From the NCBI RefSeq assembly GCF_002104995.1, contig NW_024468259.1:496001-560000 (forward strand): a stretch of DNA of 64,000 nucleotides, written 5' to 3'. Under the pieces are notes generated by a model. That model ran no database searches and had not been told where the DNA came from. It worked only from the letters and a program-made list of their open reading frames with translations. Position numbers and translations under genes: made by a program. Shown here in pieces: positions 30,172-40,326 of the stretch (its first letter is position 1; the number at the start of each line of letters is the position of its first letter). This stretch comes from Linderina pennispora (Eukaryota; Kickxellomycota; Kickxellomycetes; Kickxellales; Kickxellaceae).

Positions 30172-32107
30172 TGTCAAGTGAGCGCCGCTATCCGCTCGAG
30201 CATTATTGGCGCTGTGGTCGTAGCCGCCGCCTGTCGATGCGAGCGGCACTGCGGTTGCGCTGTCGTCAGCCTGGGCACCAAGGCCTTTGTTGCTATCCTG
30301 GTGGTCGTAGTGGCGGTGTGTAAACTTGGTACGTGCTAGAAGCAGCTGTCCGCGCTCTATAGAAGGCGTATGTGGCATAAGTAGCGAGGTATATAAATAA
30401 CCCCCACGCGTTACGGGGCCGTGGAAATAGAAGGGGGCGGCAAAAAAGGCCAAAAGCGGTGGAAAGGAAAACCAAAAGAAGAGCAAAATTACTACACAGC
30501 GCGCGTATGTGAGTGAATGCGCCAGTGGGGAGTGGGAGAGTGGGAGAGAGGAGGAGGGGCGAGGCAAGGCGAGTGAAAAGGGAAGGAAGATTGACACGGA
30601 AGTAGGGAGTGACTTGTGCGCTGGAATTGTTGACAACAAAAGCTGGTCGCTCTGCAGCAGAAAAGGAAAAGGTCGGCGATCACTTGTATTCCACGGCTGG
30701 TGGGCGATTTTTCGAGCAATAGGCAGCGAAGAAAAACAACAACAGACAGGGGCACGGATTGCGCATGCGTTCGGAGAATGAATAATGAGCGCCCAAGAAG
30801 AACACAGGGCATCGGGCCGAGTCGCGCGTATTAAATAAGGGGGATGGCCGTGGCCAAGGAGCTGACGAAGACGACACTCAGACGCCCTCCCATCCCCAGT
30901 AGGGTTCAGAAAGAGCCCTCCGCCCCAGCTGGCGCCTGAAGAATAGGACGCACTCCTGGCAGCGCACTTTGCGTCCCTAGAAGCAGAATGCAGGCGGCTG
31001 CAAACAGGCTTTTCTAACCACAGCTCCATTGTTCTGCATGCCCGGGAGCCATCCCACCGCCAGAAAGGCAAGCCACCAGAGCTTGGGCGAAGAAGCACGG
31101 TGTTTGGTGTATCGGCAGCCATTTGTGCCTGCCCCCGCCGCGCACGCACACATTGAAGCAGTCCCCCCGCCACTCGAGCAGCGCTGCTTGGCCCAGCGCC
31201 GGTGTTTGTTGTTTTAAAAACACTACTGCGCTCTGCGGGCCACGGACACGCACATTGGAGCAGAATGCGAGAGAATAGCGGGTGAGCGCTACCGCTCTTC
31301 CGCACAATAACCTGGCTTTTGGGCCCGATAGTAGAGGTTTACTTACCGCGTAGCTTGCGCAGGCGAAGTCCAGTCCGCGACGCCTTGGCCGATGCGTGCG
31401 GCTTCGAAAGTGTAATGTCGACTGCCGGGGCTGTGCTGGGAGCGTGTCCGCTCAGTGTGCTTTCCTCTTCGGTGGGGCCACGGCCAACTCTAGCGTTTCC
31501 CATGTCCTAATGATTGAAAACGTTGGTCCCGTTAGGCCACGAGCCACGAAATGAGGCGAATGCAGTGCGTGCTGTAGTCCAGCAAAGAAAAAAAGGCACC
31601 CCCGTACCTAGTGAGTCTCTGGCCGAATAAACGTATCCCCCCGCGTTCCAAGCTGTAGAAAAGAAAAAGAAGGGTGCTCCAAGCTGTCGGTGGGGTAAAG
31701 GTGGGAGGAATGGAGAAAAGCGAAATTTCCAGAATACACTCAAAACAGACGGCCTTGTTGGTGTATGTTGGGATGAAGCAGTGTGTATGTCCAGCTGGCT
31801 CTCCCCTTTCTGGCCTGATATGTGGTGCGCCAAGAGTTTATTTTAAGGGAAAAAAGCAGTCTGATTAATAATATTGCCCGGCAAAGTGTATGTGGGTATC
31901 TGAAAAAAAAAAAAACAATATCGGTGAAGAGCGAAGGCGAAAGGCAACCTGCTGGCTGCAAAGGGGGAAAGATATTGCGAGAGATCGCAAAGTGGCGATT
32001 TATTTTATTGAGGTTCAGCATGAGCCAATCACAGACAGGAAAACAAAGCGCCTCAAAAGTTTTTTCACATTTCAGCCGCCGGGCTTCTGGGACATCCAGG
32101 GCGTCAT
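30172..32107. other. Long upstream region with polypurine/polypyrimidine tract
   Basis: 1.9 kb between the METTL25-like stop and the phosphatase start. About 30500-30620 is strongly GA-rich on the plus strand (CT-rich for the phosphatase). A TATATAAATA element lies at about 30389-30400. A 12-base A run sits at about 31903-31914. The frame stays open through much of this stretch on the minus strand, but its composition is not protein-like. No gene supported. Confidence 0.45.
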
Positions 32108-33695
32108 TCAGCGGCGCGCGACCAGCACCGACGTTGCGCGGGGAAGTGACAGGGTCAAACAGCGCAAAGGCGCTGATGCTGCTGCAGTGCTGGGCCAGGT
32201 ACATGGCGCGATCCACCACCAGCATGCCCTCGATCAGCGGCCCGACTATCGACCGCAGCGTCCACACCACCGCCATCTGCCTGAACCCGTGCTCCATGCT
32301 CCGACGACACTCAAGGCATTCGCCCAGGCTCGGGTGCCAGCTACTCTGCATCTTGCGCAAAGCCGCATACACATACAGCGCAAACTCCTTGTCGATGCCC
32401 TCGGCCATGTCCTGCATCTGCTCGCGCTCCACTGCCTCGGCCAGCTCGGTGTTGGTCACGCCGCCCACAGTCGGGAATCTGTCGTGCTTTGACAGCTGGC
32501 CCTTCAAGATCATAAAGTACTATACGAGAAGTGCTTAGTGCCCATTCATCCCCCCTGCGACAATTGGCCTGGTGCTGTGGTGGAAATAGAAAAACTTACA
32601 TGCAACAAGGCGCGGAAGTAGTTGCGCTTGAATGACTCCATTGTCTCGCTTGGCTTGCCCTCCCAGCGCACTGTCGCTTGGCACGCTGTCTTCAGCGCAT
32701 TCATGCCGATTTCGACACCCGCAAACGCAGTCGACAACGGGAATCCTGACATGTCTACACGCAACAATCACTGAATGGACAATGCGCCGATATACGTCAT
32801 GAACCAAGGTGTATTCTCACTTACCGCCGCAGTTCTCCGAGATGAAATTGTAGCAGCACGGGACCAGCGCCACCGCCGACGCGTCCGACTCGACAAACGC
32901 CTTGAGGATAGCGCTGGACAAATCGCCACACGCATGCAGCCCGCACAGCATCCATTTGCGGCCACCCGCCTGGTCACGCGCCATCTGCACCAGCTCGCCG
33001 GTGCTATCCATGCCAACCTTTACCACGCAGTGCACCAGCCGCTGCTCATCGCCCTCCTGCCACCGGTACCCGTCCGTCTGTGCTTTCTTTCCGCGCAGCT
33101 GCTTGATCAGTCGCTTCTGGAATGTCTCGGCGCCGCGCTTCTGGCCTTGCGCAAAGTCCACCGCCAGCACTGACGCCCGGCTGCCAGCCGCCGAATATGC
33201 AACCACCCGAGACAAATACCCTTGCCCGGCTCCCACGTCGACCACGAGCTCGGTGCCGGTTTCGCGGGCAACTTGGCTGACCAGGTGTGCTAGATCAATG
33301 ACCTCTGCTTGTTTCTTGGGCTTCATGCCGTTGAGGAAGTATTTTTGGATATCGCCTACTGCTACTTTGTCGTCGGAGGCGCCCGTGTCGATTTTGTCGC
33401 GCGGAAATCGCAGCCCAAACATCTGCCGGACAAAGCCGCTCAGCGACTCTGGCGAATCCGCAGGCACCTGGCCCTGGGAGGCCATTGGAATCAGGCTCTC
33501 AATGTCAAATGCACTCGAGTCAAAGTACTCTTGCCAGTCCTGGGGAAGCTCGCTCCAATGGTCCTCCACCAAAAAGTCAACAATGTGCATCGCGGGCAGA
33601 TAGGCGAACTCTTTGTACATCTGCTTCAGTACTACTACGTACTCGTCGATACTGTCGAATCCACAAGGGATATTAATGCCGCTGGGGATTGCCAT
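32108..33695 (-). CDS. METTL25/RRNAD1-like methyltransferase
   Basis: SAM-dependent methyltransferase-like protein of the METTL25/RRNAD1 family, whose substrate is poorly defined. Three exons: 33695-32825, 32754-32600 and 32519-32108, with GT-AG introns of 70 and 80 nt. The SAM motif VVDVGAGQGYLSRV lies at about 151-164, LCGLHACGDLS with the conserved HACG follows, then VALVPCCYNFIS, and GFPLS at the exon 1/2 junction. The C-terminus carries the family ending: WTLRSIVGPLIEGMLVVDRA, then FDPVTSPRN. One extra base near 32132 hides the true end; skipping it gives SVLVARR and stop at 32108, as in relatives. Without the correction the frame runs spuriously on for over 120 codons. About 475 residues, matching human RRNAD1 (475). 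Confidence 0.87.
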
Positions 33696-33767
33696 TATGT
33701 CGTCTAAGTAAAAGAGCTTTTGAGGCTAACGTCGGATGTTTTTGTGAGCAGAGCACCTCATTTGACA

Positions 33768-34112
33768 ATGAAGCTGGACGAGGCGCACTTGCGCAGCCTC
33801 ACTGGTACCCTCTGCAGTACTGATCGAGGAAAAAATGGGACAGACAAATCGCTGGTCCACTGCGCAAATGCTGCTAATTTCGAGACAATCGCCGATCTAC
33901 TGTGGCAATGGCTCAGCTTTCTTGGGTTCAATAGATGCTCGCTGCCATAGAATGCGAGCAGTTGCCTGCAAAATCGGCAGAGTTCATCGTATATATGCAG
34001 TACGCCATGCACTTGATGTGCTACAGTACGTTCAACGGCCAGCTCAGAGATTGGTACTCAAGTAGTCGACAAATAGCTCTGGCACACGATCGATCTTGGG
34101 TGTAGCCATGCG
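33768..34112 (+). CDS. Possible small unrecognised protein (frame-broken)
   Basis: A plus-strand reading starts MKLDEAHLRSLTG, runs to NFETIADLLWQWLSFLG near 33930, and then continues in another frame as MLAAIECEQLPAKSAEFIVYMQYAMHLMCYS..., ending at a TAG near 34112. Both parts have protein-like composition and the second has helical spacing. The two frames differ by two positions, that is two extra bases if they follow the pattern elsewhere. It would overlap the last 70 bases of the convergent KTI12 gene. Not recognised; could be chance. Confidence 0.28.
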
Positions 34113-34896
34113 ATTCAGATTCGTAAACTGCCTCCGCAGCCGCCGCAGTTCAGCCAGCGTGACATTGCGACCAGGCATCTGCACCTTCGTCCCTGATCCC
34201 GGCGCTGCGATCTCCGACATGGGCACCCCTGACTTTTGTGCATCCAGCACTGCCGTAATAACCTCCTGAGTGGCCCGGTCGAACTCGAACAGGTAGTTCC
34301 CGCCCGTAACCGGCTTCACCGCTGTCGCAAACGTCGGTGGCGGTCGCCTTTTTCTCAACCACTGCATCCCACACCTTGTCGAACGGGATCGGGTCATTCA
34401 TATGCTGGATAATCGTGAACAGCGGGCTGTCCCACCTGGTTGCCGCGTTCGGCTCCTCATACCGCATCACCAGCTCTTCGAAAACCGTCGCCTCATACCC
34501 CTGTACCTGCCTCGAGTCGTTGATTCGGCGCGCCTCCTCAATGGGAATCGCGCAATGGATCACACAGTGCGGCGTGCTCATCTCGCGCGCTACGCAGAAT
34601 AGCTGGTACCGGAAGCCCTTGATGTAGTTTAGCGAGTCCACGATCACAATGCATTCGCGCGACAGGTGCCGTTGCACTGCTGACATGACCTGTGCCGCGC
34701 GCCTTCTTCTCTTCATTGGCCGTGGTGTAGGCGCTGTGCGGCACCTCCGAGCTGGTCATCGCTGACCACCTGCACTGTAAGGATGCGGTTGCTGTTCTCG
34801 GGCTGCGATATACGCTGCTCGAAAAGCTGCTTCAGCTCGGCGGCTCGCGTCGATTTGCCACTGGAACGGGTATCCGGTCAGAATAATTAGAGGCAT
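34044..34896 (-). CDS. KTI12: KTI12, Elongator-associated tRNA-modification ATPase
   Basis: P-loop protein related to the selenocysteinyl-tRNA kinase PSTK. It supports the Elongator complex in making the mcm5 modification of wobble uridine. The start MPLIILTGYP is canonical. Skipping an extra base near 34865 gives the Walker A SGKSTRAAELKQLFEQ. Further extra bases near 34740, 34696 and 34344 break the frame. Between them: MSAVQRHLSRECIVIVDSLN, YIKGFRYQLFCVAREMSTP, CVIHC, RYEEPNAATRWDSPLFTI and PFDKVWDAVVEKK. The C-terminal part is TGGNYLFEFDRATQEVITAV and NVTLAELRRLRRQF, typical of KTI12. About 280 residues, the normal family size. Four single-base insertions in 850 bases is the densest cluster in the window. 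Convergent with the doubtful small frame at 33768. Confidence 0.93.
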
Positions 34897-35122
34897 TTTA
34901 ACAAACAAAAAAAAGCCTTTGTAAGAAAAAAATGAATTGGAAGGCAAGGAGCAGAGGCAAAAAAAAACAAAAAGGGCGCCACTGTCGGAACCCATTTTAC
35001 CAGCTGATTAGGTTGAAGTAGAAGCTTTTTTGTTGATTTGGGGAGAGCGCAGTTTGTGAGCCAAATGAAAATTTTGTGTCTTTTTTCTCCTTCGCATCCG
35101 AAATAGTCTCTACTCTTTTTAA

Positions 35123-36975
35123 ATGTCTTCGATTTCACAGTTTTTACCTGACCCGAAACACAGCAGAGCAGTCGAACGCAGCAGAGATGAGCCAGATACC
35201 TGACGAAACACTAAAGAGCCAAGCAGTGGCTCTGCGCAATGCTCCAGCACCCATTCCGCCATATGGCAAGCGCAAAGGATGGGTACCCAAGACTGCCTCA
35301 GACTTTGGCGATGGCGGCGCATACCCCGAGATCCATGTTGCGCAATACCCACTCGGCATGGGTCGCAAGCGGGGCAAGAAAAGCAACGCACTGGCCAAGC
35401 AGGTCGACAGCGAAGGGAACGTAAAGTACGACGCGATCGCACAGCACGGCCGGCGCGAGAACGAGATCGTGCAGTCGCAGTTCAAGGAGCTAATCCCGCT
35501 GCGCCAACGCAGCGACTTTAACGAAGAAGACGCGATTCCAGAGCGTCCTGACCAAGAGACGGTGCGGGAAACCACAGAGCGCACGAAAAAGGCCCTGGAG
35601 AAGCTGGCTGGCGGCAAAGTCAAAGGCGGGCCAGCCAAGGGTGCTGGCGGCAAAAGCGAGCCGTCGTATGTGAGGTACACCCCAAGCCAGCAAGGGGCCG
35701 AGTTTAATTCGGGCGCGTCTCAGCGCATAGTGCGAGTGTCGGAGATGCCTGTGGATCCATTTGAGCCGCCCAAATTCAAGCACCGGCGGGGGGCCGAGGC
35801 AGCACCAGAGAAGCCCGCGCCCGTCATGCACTCGCCGCCGCGCAAACTGACGGCCGAGGAGCAGAAGGAGTGGGTGATTCCGCCGTGTGTATCCAACTGG
35901 AAGAACATCCATGGCTTCACAGTCTCTCTTGACAAGCGCCTGGCCACTGAGGGCCGCGGGCTCGAGCAGCTGGAGGTCAGCGACAACTTTGCCAAGCTCT
36001 CAGGAGGCCCTGATATCTGCAGAGCGCAATGCCAGAGAGGAGATCTCGCAGCGCGCCAACATCCAGCAGAACCTGGCCCGCAAGGAGAAGGAGGCAAAGG
36101 AAGAGAGGCTGCGCATGCTAGCACAGCGGGCACGTGAGGAGCGTGCAGCAGCAGCTGGCAATCGGCAGCCAGTGGACATTGACGGACCGCGCCAGCGAGC
36201 AGCTGCTGAGCGCACGCCTGTCCGTGATGCCACGCCAGACTCGCCAGGGTCGCGCTCGCCAAGCGTGTCCCCGCACCGCGCCAACCGCCCCTCAGCAGCC
36301 TCGTTCTTCAATGACAAGTCACGTAGCCCCAGCCCTGCCCAGCGCGCCCGCCGGTCGCGCTATGAGGACAGCGATGACGAAAAAGAACCCCCGCGCAAAC
36401 GCAGCCGCAGTCCTGGGCAACGGGCTGGCCGGTCACGGTACGATGATAGCGGTGACGAGAAGGAAGCCGCACGTGCTCGGAAGCGCGACGAGCTCCGGCG
36501 TGAGCTGCGCAAGCAGAACGAGCGTGAGCTGCGCCTAAGCCGCATGGGCAACGAGGCCAAGGCCAAATACCTGCGCAAGAACGAGAGCCGCGACATCTCG
36601 GAGAGGATCGCCTTGGGCATGGCCAAGCCCACGGCGTCGCGCGAAGGCCTGTTCGATTCGCGCCTGTTCAACCAGCCCAGCGCATCCAACGCAGCACTGC
36701 AAGATGAGGAGGCGTACAATTTGTATGACAAGCCGCTGTTCAACACCAAGGGGCGGGGCGTCAATAGCTACCGCCCCAGGGCGATTGAGGAGGAGAGCAA
36801 AGCGGCGGCGGAGGCCGATCGTCTTTTGAACAGCGATCGATTTGGAAATGCACTGAGCGGGTTCAAGGGGTCGAAGAAGGACAGCAACCCGAGGAGTGGG
36901 CCGGTGGAGTTTGAAAAGGATGATGTGTTTGGCATCGATGCCTTTGCTGACAAGGCAAAGCAGAGCAAGCAGTAG
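35123..36975 (+). CDS. PRP45: SNW-domain splicing factor (SNW1/SKIP/Prp45)
   Basis: Core component of the activated spliceosome (Prp19-associated). I place the start at 35123 because it gives MSSISQFLPDPKHSR, the family N-terminus (x-SFLP-P). An extra base near 35205 then moves to the main frame. The SNW domain is unmistakable: PPYGKRKGWVP, DFGDGGAYPEIHVAQYPLGM, SNALAKQVDSEG, YVRYTPSQQGAEFNSGA, APVMHSPPRKLTAEEQKEW, IPPCVSNWKN and LDKRLATEGRGL. A second extra base near 36003 leads into a long basic/acidic helix and an RS-like stretch (SRSPSPAQRARRSRYEDSDDE). The conserved ending is NESRDISERIALG, DSRLFNQ and FGIDAF. About 615 residues. The next upstream Met in the main frame, 35187, would lose the conserved start. 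Confidence 0.95.
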
Positions 36976-37591
36976 ACTACTATACCATTACAGGGTTTCA
37001 ATACATGTCAAAGGCATGTATTTACCAGCAGCAAAAATCCTTTGCAAATACTATGCATGCATTCTGGTCCTAGTTGTTCATGGTATTGCCTTTACTACCT
37101 ATACTAGAAATACTTTGTCCTGCGATGCAAGCTCGGCTAATAGTCAGCATAGTTTGACATGTTGATAGAAGCACCACAGTGAAATGATCATTTTAATGTG
37201 TTGGGTGATTGTTAGTGTAATGGTGACCTTTGGACATCTCCTGCCTTAATGGCCTGCTCAGCATGCATATTCAAATGCTCGGTTCACTATGATGCTTTTA
37301 TTAACATGTCAAACTATACTGACTAGCAGCTAAGGCTGCATCATGAGCAGAAAAATTCTAGTAGCTATATATGGCTGCTGGTTATAAAATGCTATTTGGA
37401 AGACTGACCACTAGCGCCCTTACTGTTTTTGTTTGGGATACCAAACACTAGTATAAAAGAGAAAAATGAGTAGAGATTCATAATGGCTAACCAGAGCTTT
37501 ATCATTATTCAAGGGAGATGGATCCAAGCAGGCACATTGAGTATCCTATCAGCATGTCTTGCATATTACATTCCATAGTAATGATAAAACA
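36976..37591. other. Convergent intergenic region, AT-rich
   Basis: 615 bases between the 3' ends of SNW1 (plus) and COX10 (minus). No gene or repeat seen. Confidence 0.4.
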
Positions 37592-38710
37592 CTATTCCTT
37601 GTTCTCCTTCGCCTTCTCTTCCTCGGCACTGGCAATATACCGCTCCTGAATGAACTCGTGTGCCATGATCAGGATAAGCAGCACTGGCAAATGCACCAGA
37701 CTACTGAAAAACAGCCGCCGCGACTTCTTCACATCTGGATGTCTCCAGAACTGGTAGGCACACCATGCCATAAACCCATTAACAATCGACGAGTCCAGCA
37801 AGAACCACATGTCGGTGACACCCAACCACGGGTACATTGCAGACAGTGGGAACATCAGCAGAGCATAGCGCAACGAAACGCGAGCGTTGAGCCGCGGATG
37901 CGTCACGGACATCATCCGGTAGCCGGCTTTCGAGTAGTCTGCGCGCAGCGTATACGCCAGCGAGTTGAAGTGGGGGAACTGCCACGCAAACATCATTCCA
38001 CCCAGAACCCATGCGCCGGGACCCAATGTGCCAGTTGCAGCTGCCCACCCCATCAGCGGCGGGATTGCGCCTACCAGCGAGCCCACCCACGTATTGACGA
38101 TAGTCATCCGCTTCATTGCCGTATATATGAATGCGTAGAGCACAATGTTCGCTGCTCCCAGACCCGCCGTTAGCGGATTAACAAACACCATCAACGACCC
38201 CACGCCAACGATTCCCGAAGCCACCGAGAAGCCCAAAGCGTTAAGAGGCGACAACGCGTACCTCGCCAGTGGCCGGTTGCGTGTCCGACTCATCTGCGCA
38301 TCATACGGCACCTCGATCCACTGGTTGAACCCGTTGGCGCTGGCAGAGCACATGGTTGTGCCAAAGGTGGTCCAAAACAGCGTGCCTATCTGTGCCGCTC
38401 CTGGTGCGATCGCATACCCTGCCATGGCTGTCAGCACCACGAATGCCGTCAGCTTGTCCTTGGACAGGTCGCTGTACACCTTGGGAAGATCCACCAACTT
38501 CGTTGCTGACTGGATCTTCCACCGCGGCTCGGCATCTGTACGCGTGGTTGTGAGCTGCGGTGTTTTGGTTATGTGCGTGAAACGCTGCTGGCTAGCTGCC
38601 TTCGTCAACGAGAGCGAAAAATGTGAGCGAGGGAGCAGGCTAGTTTGTGAGACTATCCGAGACTGGGAGGTGTCCAAACCGGCGAATCTGTGCATTCCGC
38701 TGGAGAACAT
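37592..38710 (-). CDS. COX10: Protoheme IX farnesyltransferase (COX10)
   Basis: Mitochondrial inner-membrane UbiA-family enzyme that converts haem B to haem O, the first step to haem A for cytochrome oxidase. The frame is intact, 372 residues. The N-terminal 60 residues are Ser/Thr/Arg-rich, as expected for a mitochondrial presequence. The polyprenyl-diphosphate motif is present as N126-GFNQWIE133-x3-D137-x2-M140-x-R142, followed by TRNRPLARYALS (143-154). The second motif lies around YTLRADYSKAGYRMM. About eight hydrophobic helices. The first Met (38710) is used; an internal Met at residue 6 is also possible. Confidence 0.96.
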   Translation of the reverse strand: MFSSGMHRFAGLDTSQSRIVSQTSLLPRSHFSLSLTKAASQQRFTHITKTPQLTTTRTDAEPRWKIQSATKLVDLPKVYSDLSKDKLTAFVVLTAMAGYAIAPGAAQIGTLFWTTFGTTMCSASANGFNQWIEVPYDAQMSRTRNRPLARYALSPLNALGFSVASGIVGVGSLMVFVNPLTAGLGAANIVLYAFIYTAMKRMTIVNTWVGSLVGAIPPLMGWAAATGTLGPGAWVLGGMMFAWQFPHFNSLAYTLRADYSKAGYRMMSVTHPRLNARVSLRYALLMFPLSAMYPWLGVTDMWFLLDSSIVNGFMAWCAYQFWRHPDVKKSRRLFFSSLVHLPVLLILIMAHEFIQERYIASAEEEKAKENKE

Positions 38711-40326
38711 TCAGCCTGCCTGTTTGCACTGCAAGCTGCTGCGATAATTGTCTAATCATTGCTATGCGAATTTGAGGGGAGGTAGGGCGAAAAGAAGGCT
38801 GTAGGAGCGCAGTGAGGAAAACGCAGGTTGCTGGCTTTTCAGAATCCGATCGGGAGCAGGAATCACGGCTCGTGACTGGCAACTCAGATAAGCGTGAACC
38901 GAGCCGGGCGTGGTTTATGTAATGGCCATCGACCAGCAAGCACTGTGGCAAGGCCTGAGCGTGAACACAGAGTATAGCCTGGATTTATATGCTTTTAGGG
39001 CTCCAGTGATGGAGGAAAGATGGCTGATAGTATATGCTTTCATGGAAATATCCCTATAGTCGCTTCATCTATCAACTCCACGTTCTTCATTCGGATCGCA
39101 AGAAAATGCGCGCTTCACCTTCGCTCTCTTTTGTCTGTATATCTATTGCTGCCACATCATATCCTATCGGCCGGCACACATAGCAACCCAGCCTGGCAAA
39201 CGAGCCCAGGTACAGCAGCTAATCACCCACTCTTCAAAGTCATAAGAGCCGCCCACAATTGCATACCATTTCAGTACTTTGCACAGGGTACCAAATATTT
39301 ACAGGCAAGCACCTGAACAAAAGTGGATGTCTTGTGGCAGAGGTTTACTGTGGTGTGCTTGCTTGACCAAGTTTGTATTTCGCGTGCATCAAATACAAGA
39401 GGCGCCCCGACTTCATATTAGCCCTATATCTTCATAGTCCAGCTTTGAGAGTGAAATAGGTGGCGACGGTAGCAAAAAATGCAGTGGAGGCGTGGGAGTG
39501 TGCGCCATCTGGTTGGATATGGTAGTCCTGTTCAAGAAAACTAGCGCAGTACGCGGTCCATACAAAGACAACAGTCGCCAGCAGTGGAGCAGTCACATCC
39601 AGGACTGTATCCGAGCCTTGAGCCATACAGTAGCAGGGCCCGCCTCCACCTCTGATTGGGCCAGAATTGCGCCGGAGAGTCAATATTTGTTTCGGGTCTT
39701 CCGTTTCAAGGCTTCCCGTTCCAACCGCGCGCCAGCAGCACCCTCGCCACTATGCGAGTGCCCTGTGTTGCGCTTCATTTCCCGCTGCAGAATACTCAAC
39801 AGCTGCGCGCTATTGGTCTGTGTCAACTATATTGTTAATTAACGCCATGTATATTGGCGTGAATGCGCGGCTGCATTTACTCCGCTGATATTCCACATCC
39901 CAAACATGCCATATGGCCATGCGCTTTTGAAGCAGTGCGGGGGGTGTGGGGAGACGCAAACCAGCGTAAAGCGGACATCCTTCTACGCAGGAATGACACA
40001 GACACAAGGGGTTCCCGACAGCATGGGCTGGGTCAAGACTTTTATGAAACGACGGCTCTGTCGCATTCGTCGCGGCCTGGACTCGGGCTTCTGGACAGTG
40101 GCTATAATGAGGTGGAAGTGGACGTTGCAGCAAGCACAAGGTTGGCTAGTGGGAGTGCAAATCTGTTTGGCATTATTGTTTGACTCGAAAATAGCTGGCC
40201 AAAAATAATTGTCCCGTTTTCCGCCACTCAAGAGCCCGCTTCCGCCCCCTTTCTCTTTCGCAGACTCTTCTCTTCCTCTTCTTTCCCAAAAACCATCCTT
40301 TTACACATATTTTCAGCATAGGCACT
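38711..40326. other. Divergent intergenic region with a doubtful small membrane-protein frame
   Basis: 1.6 kb between COX10 (minus) and CCC2 (plus) starts. The minus frame 39683-39432 contains LDVTAPLLATVVFVWTAYC and ends TAFFATVATYFTLKAGL, two plausible membrane helices. A short basic frame (39778-39680, MKRNTGHSHSGEG...) precedes it in a different frame. Together they could be one small broken membrane-protein gene, but nothing is recognisable. A CT-rich leader (40230-40290) directly precedes CCC2. Confidence 0.35.
39432..39683 (-). CDS. Possible small two-helix membrane protein (unrecognised)
   Basis: Up to 83 codons on the minus strand. Hydrophobic segments at about residues 30-50 and 66-83 are separated by a polar loop EQDYHIQPDGAHSHAS. 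No clear start codon context; the true N-terminus may lie in the other frame at 39778. No family recognised. Composition looks more protein-like than the surrounding sequence, which is the only support. Confidence 0.28.
   Translation of the reverse strand: MTLRRNSGPIRGGGGPCYCMAQGSDTVLDVTAPLLATVVFVWTAYCASFLEQDYHIQPDGAHSHASTAFFATVATYFTLKAGL

Noticed and set aside
30379-31305. Upstream extension of the phosphatase frame
   Set aside because: The frame stays open through CT-rich promoter-like sequence with no protein-like composition; the likely start is 30171 or 30378.
31740-32107. Long C-terminal extension of the METTL25-like protein
   Set aside because: An artefact of one extra base near 32132; skipping it gives the family ending SPRN...VARR and stop.
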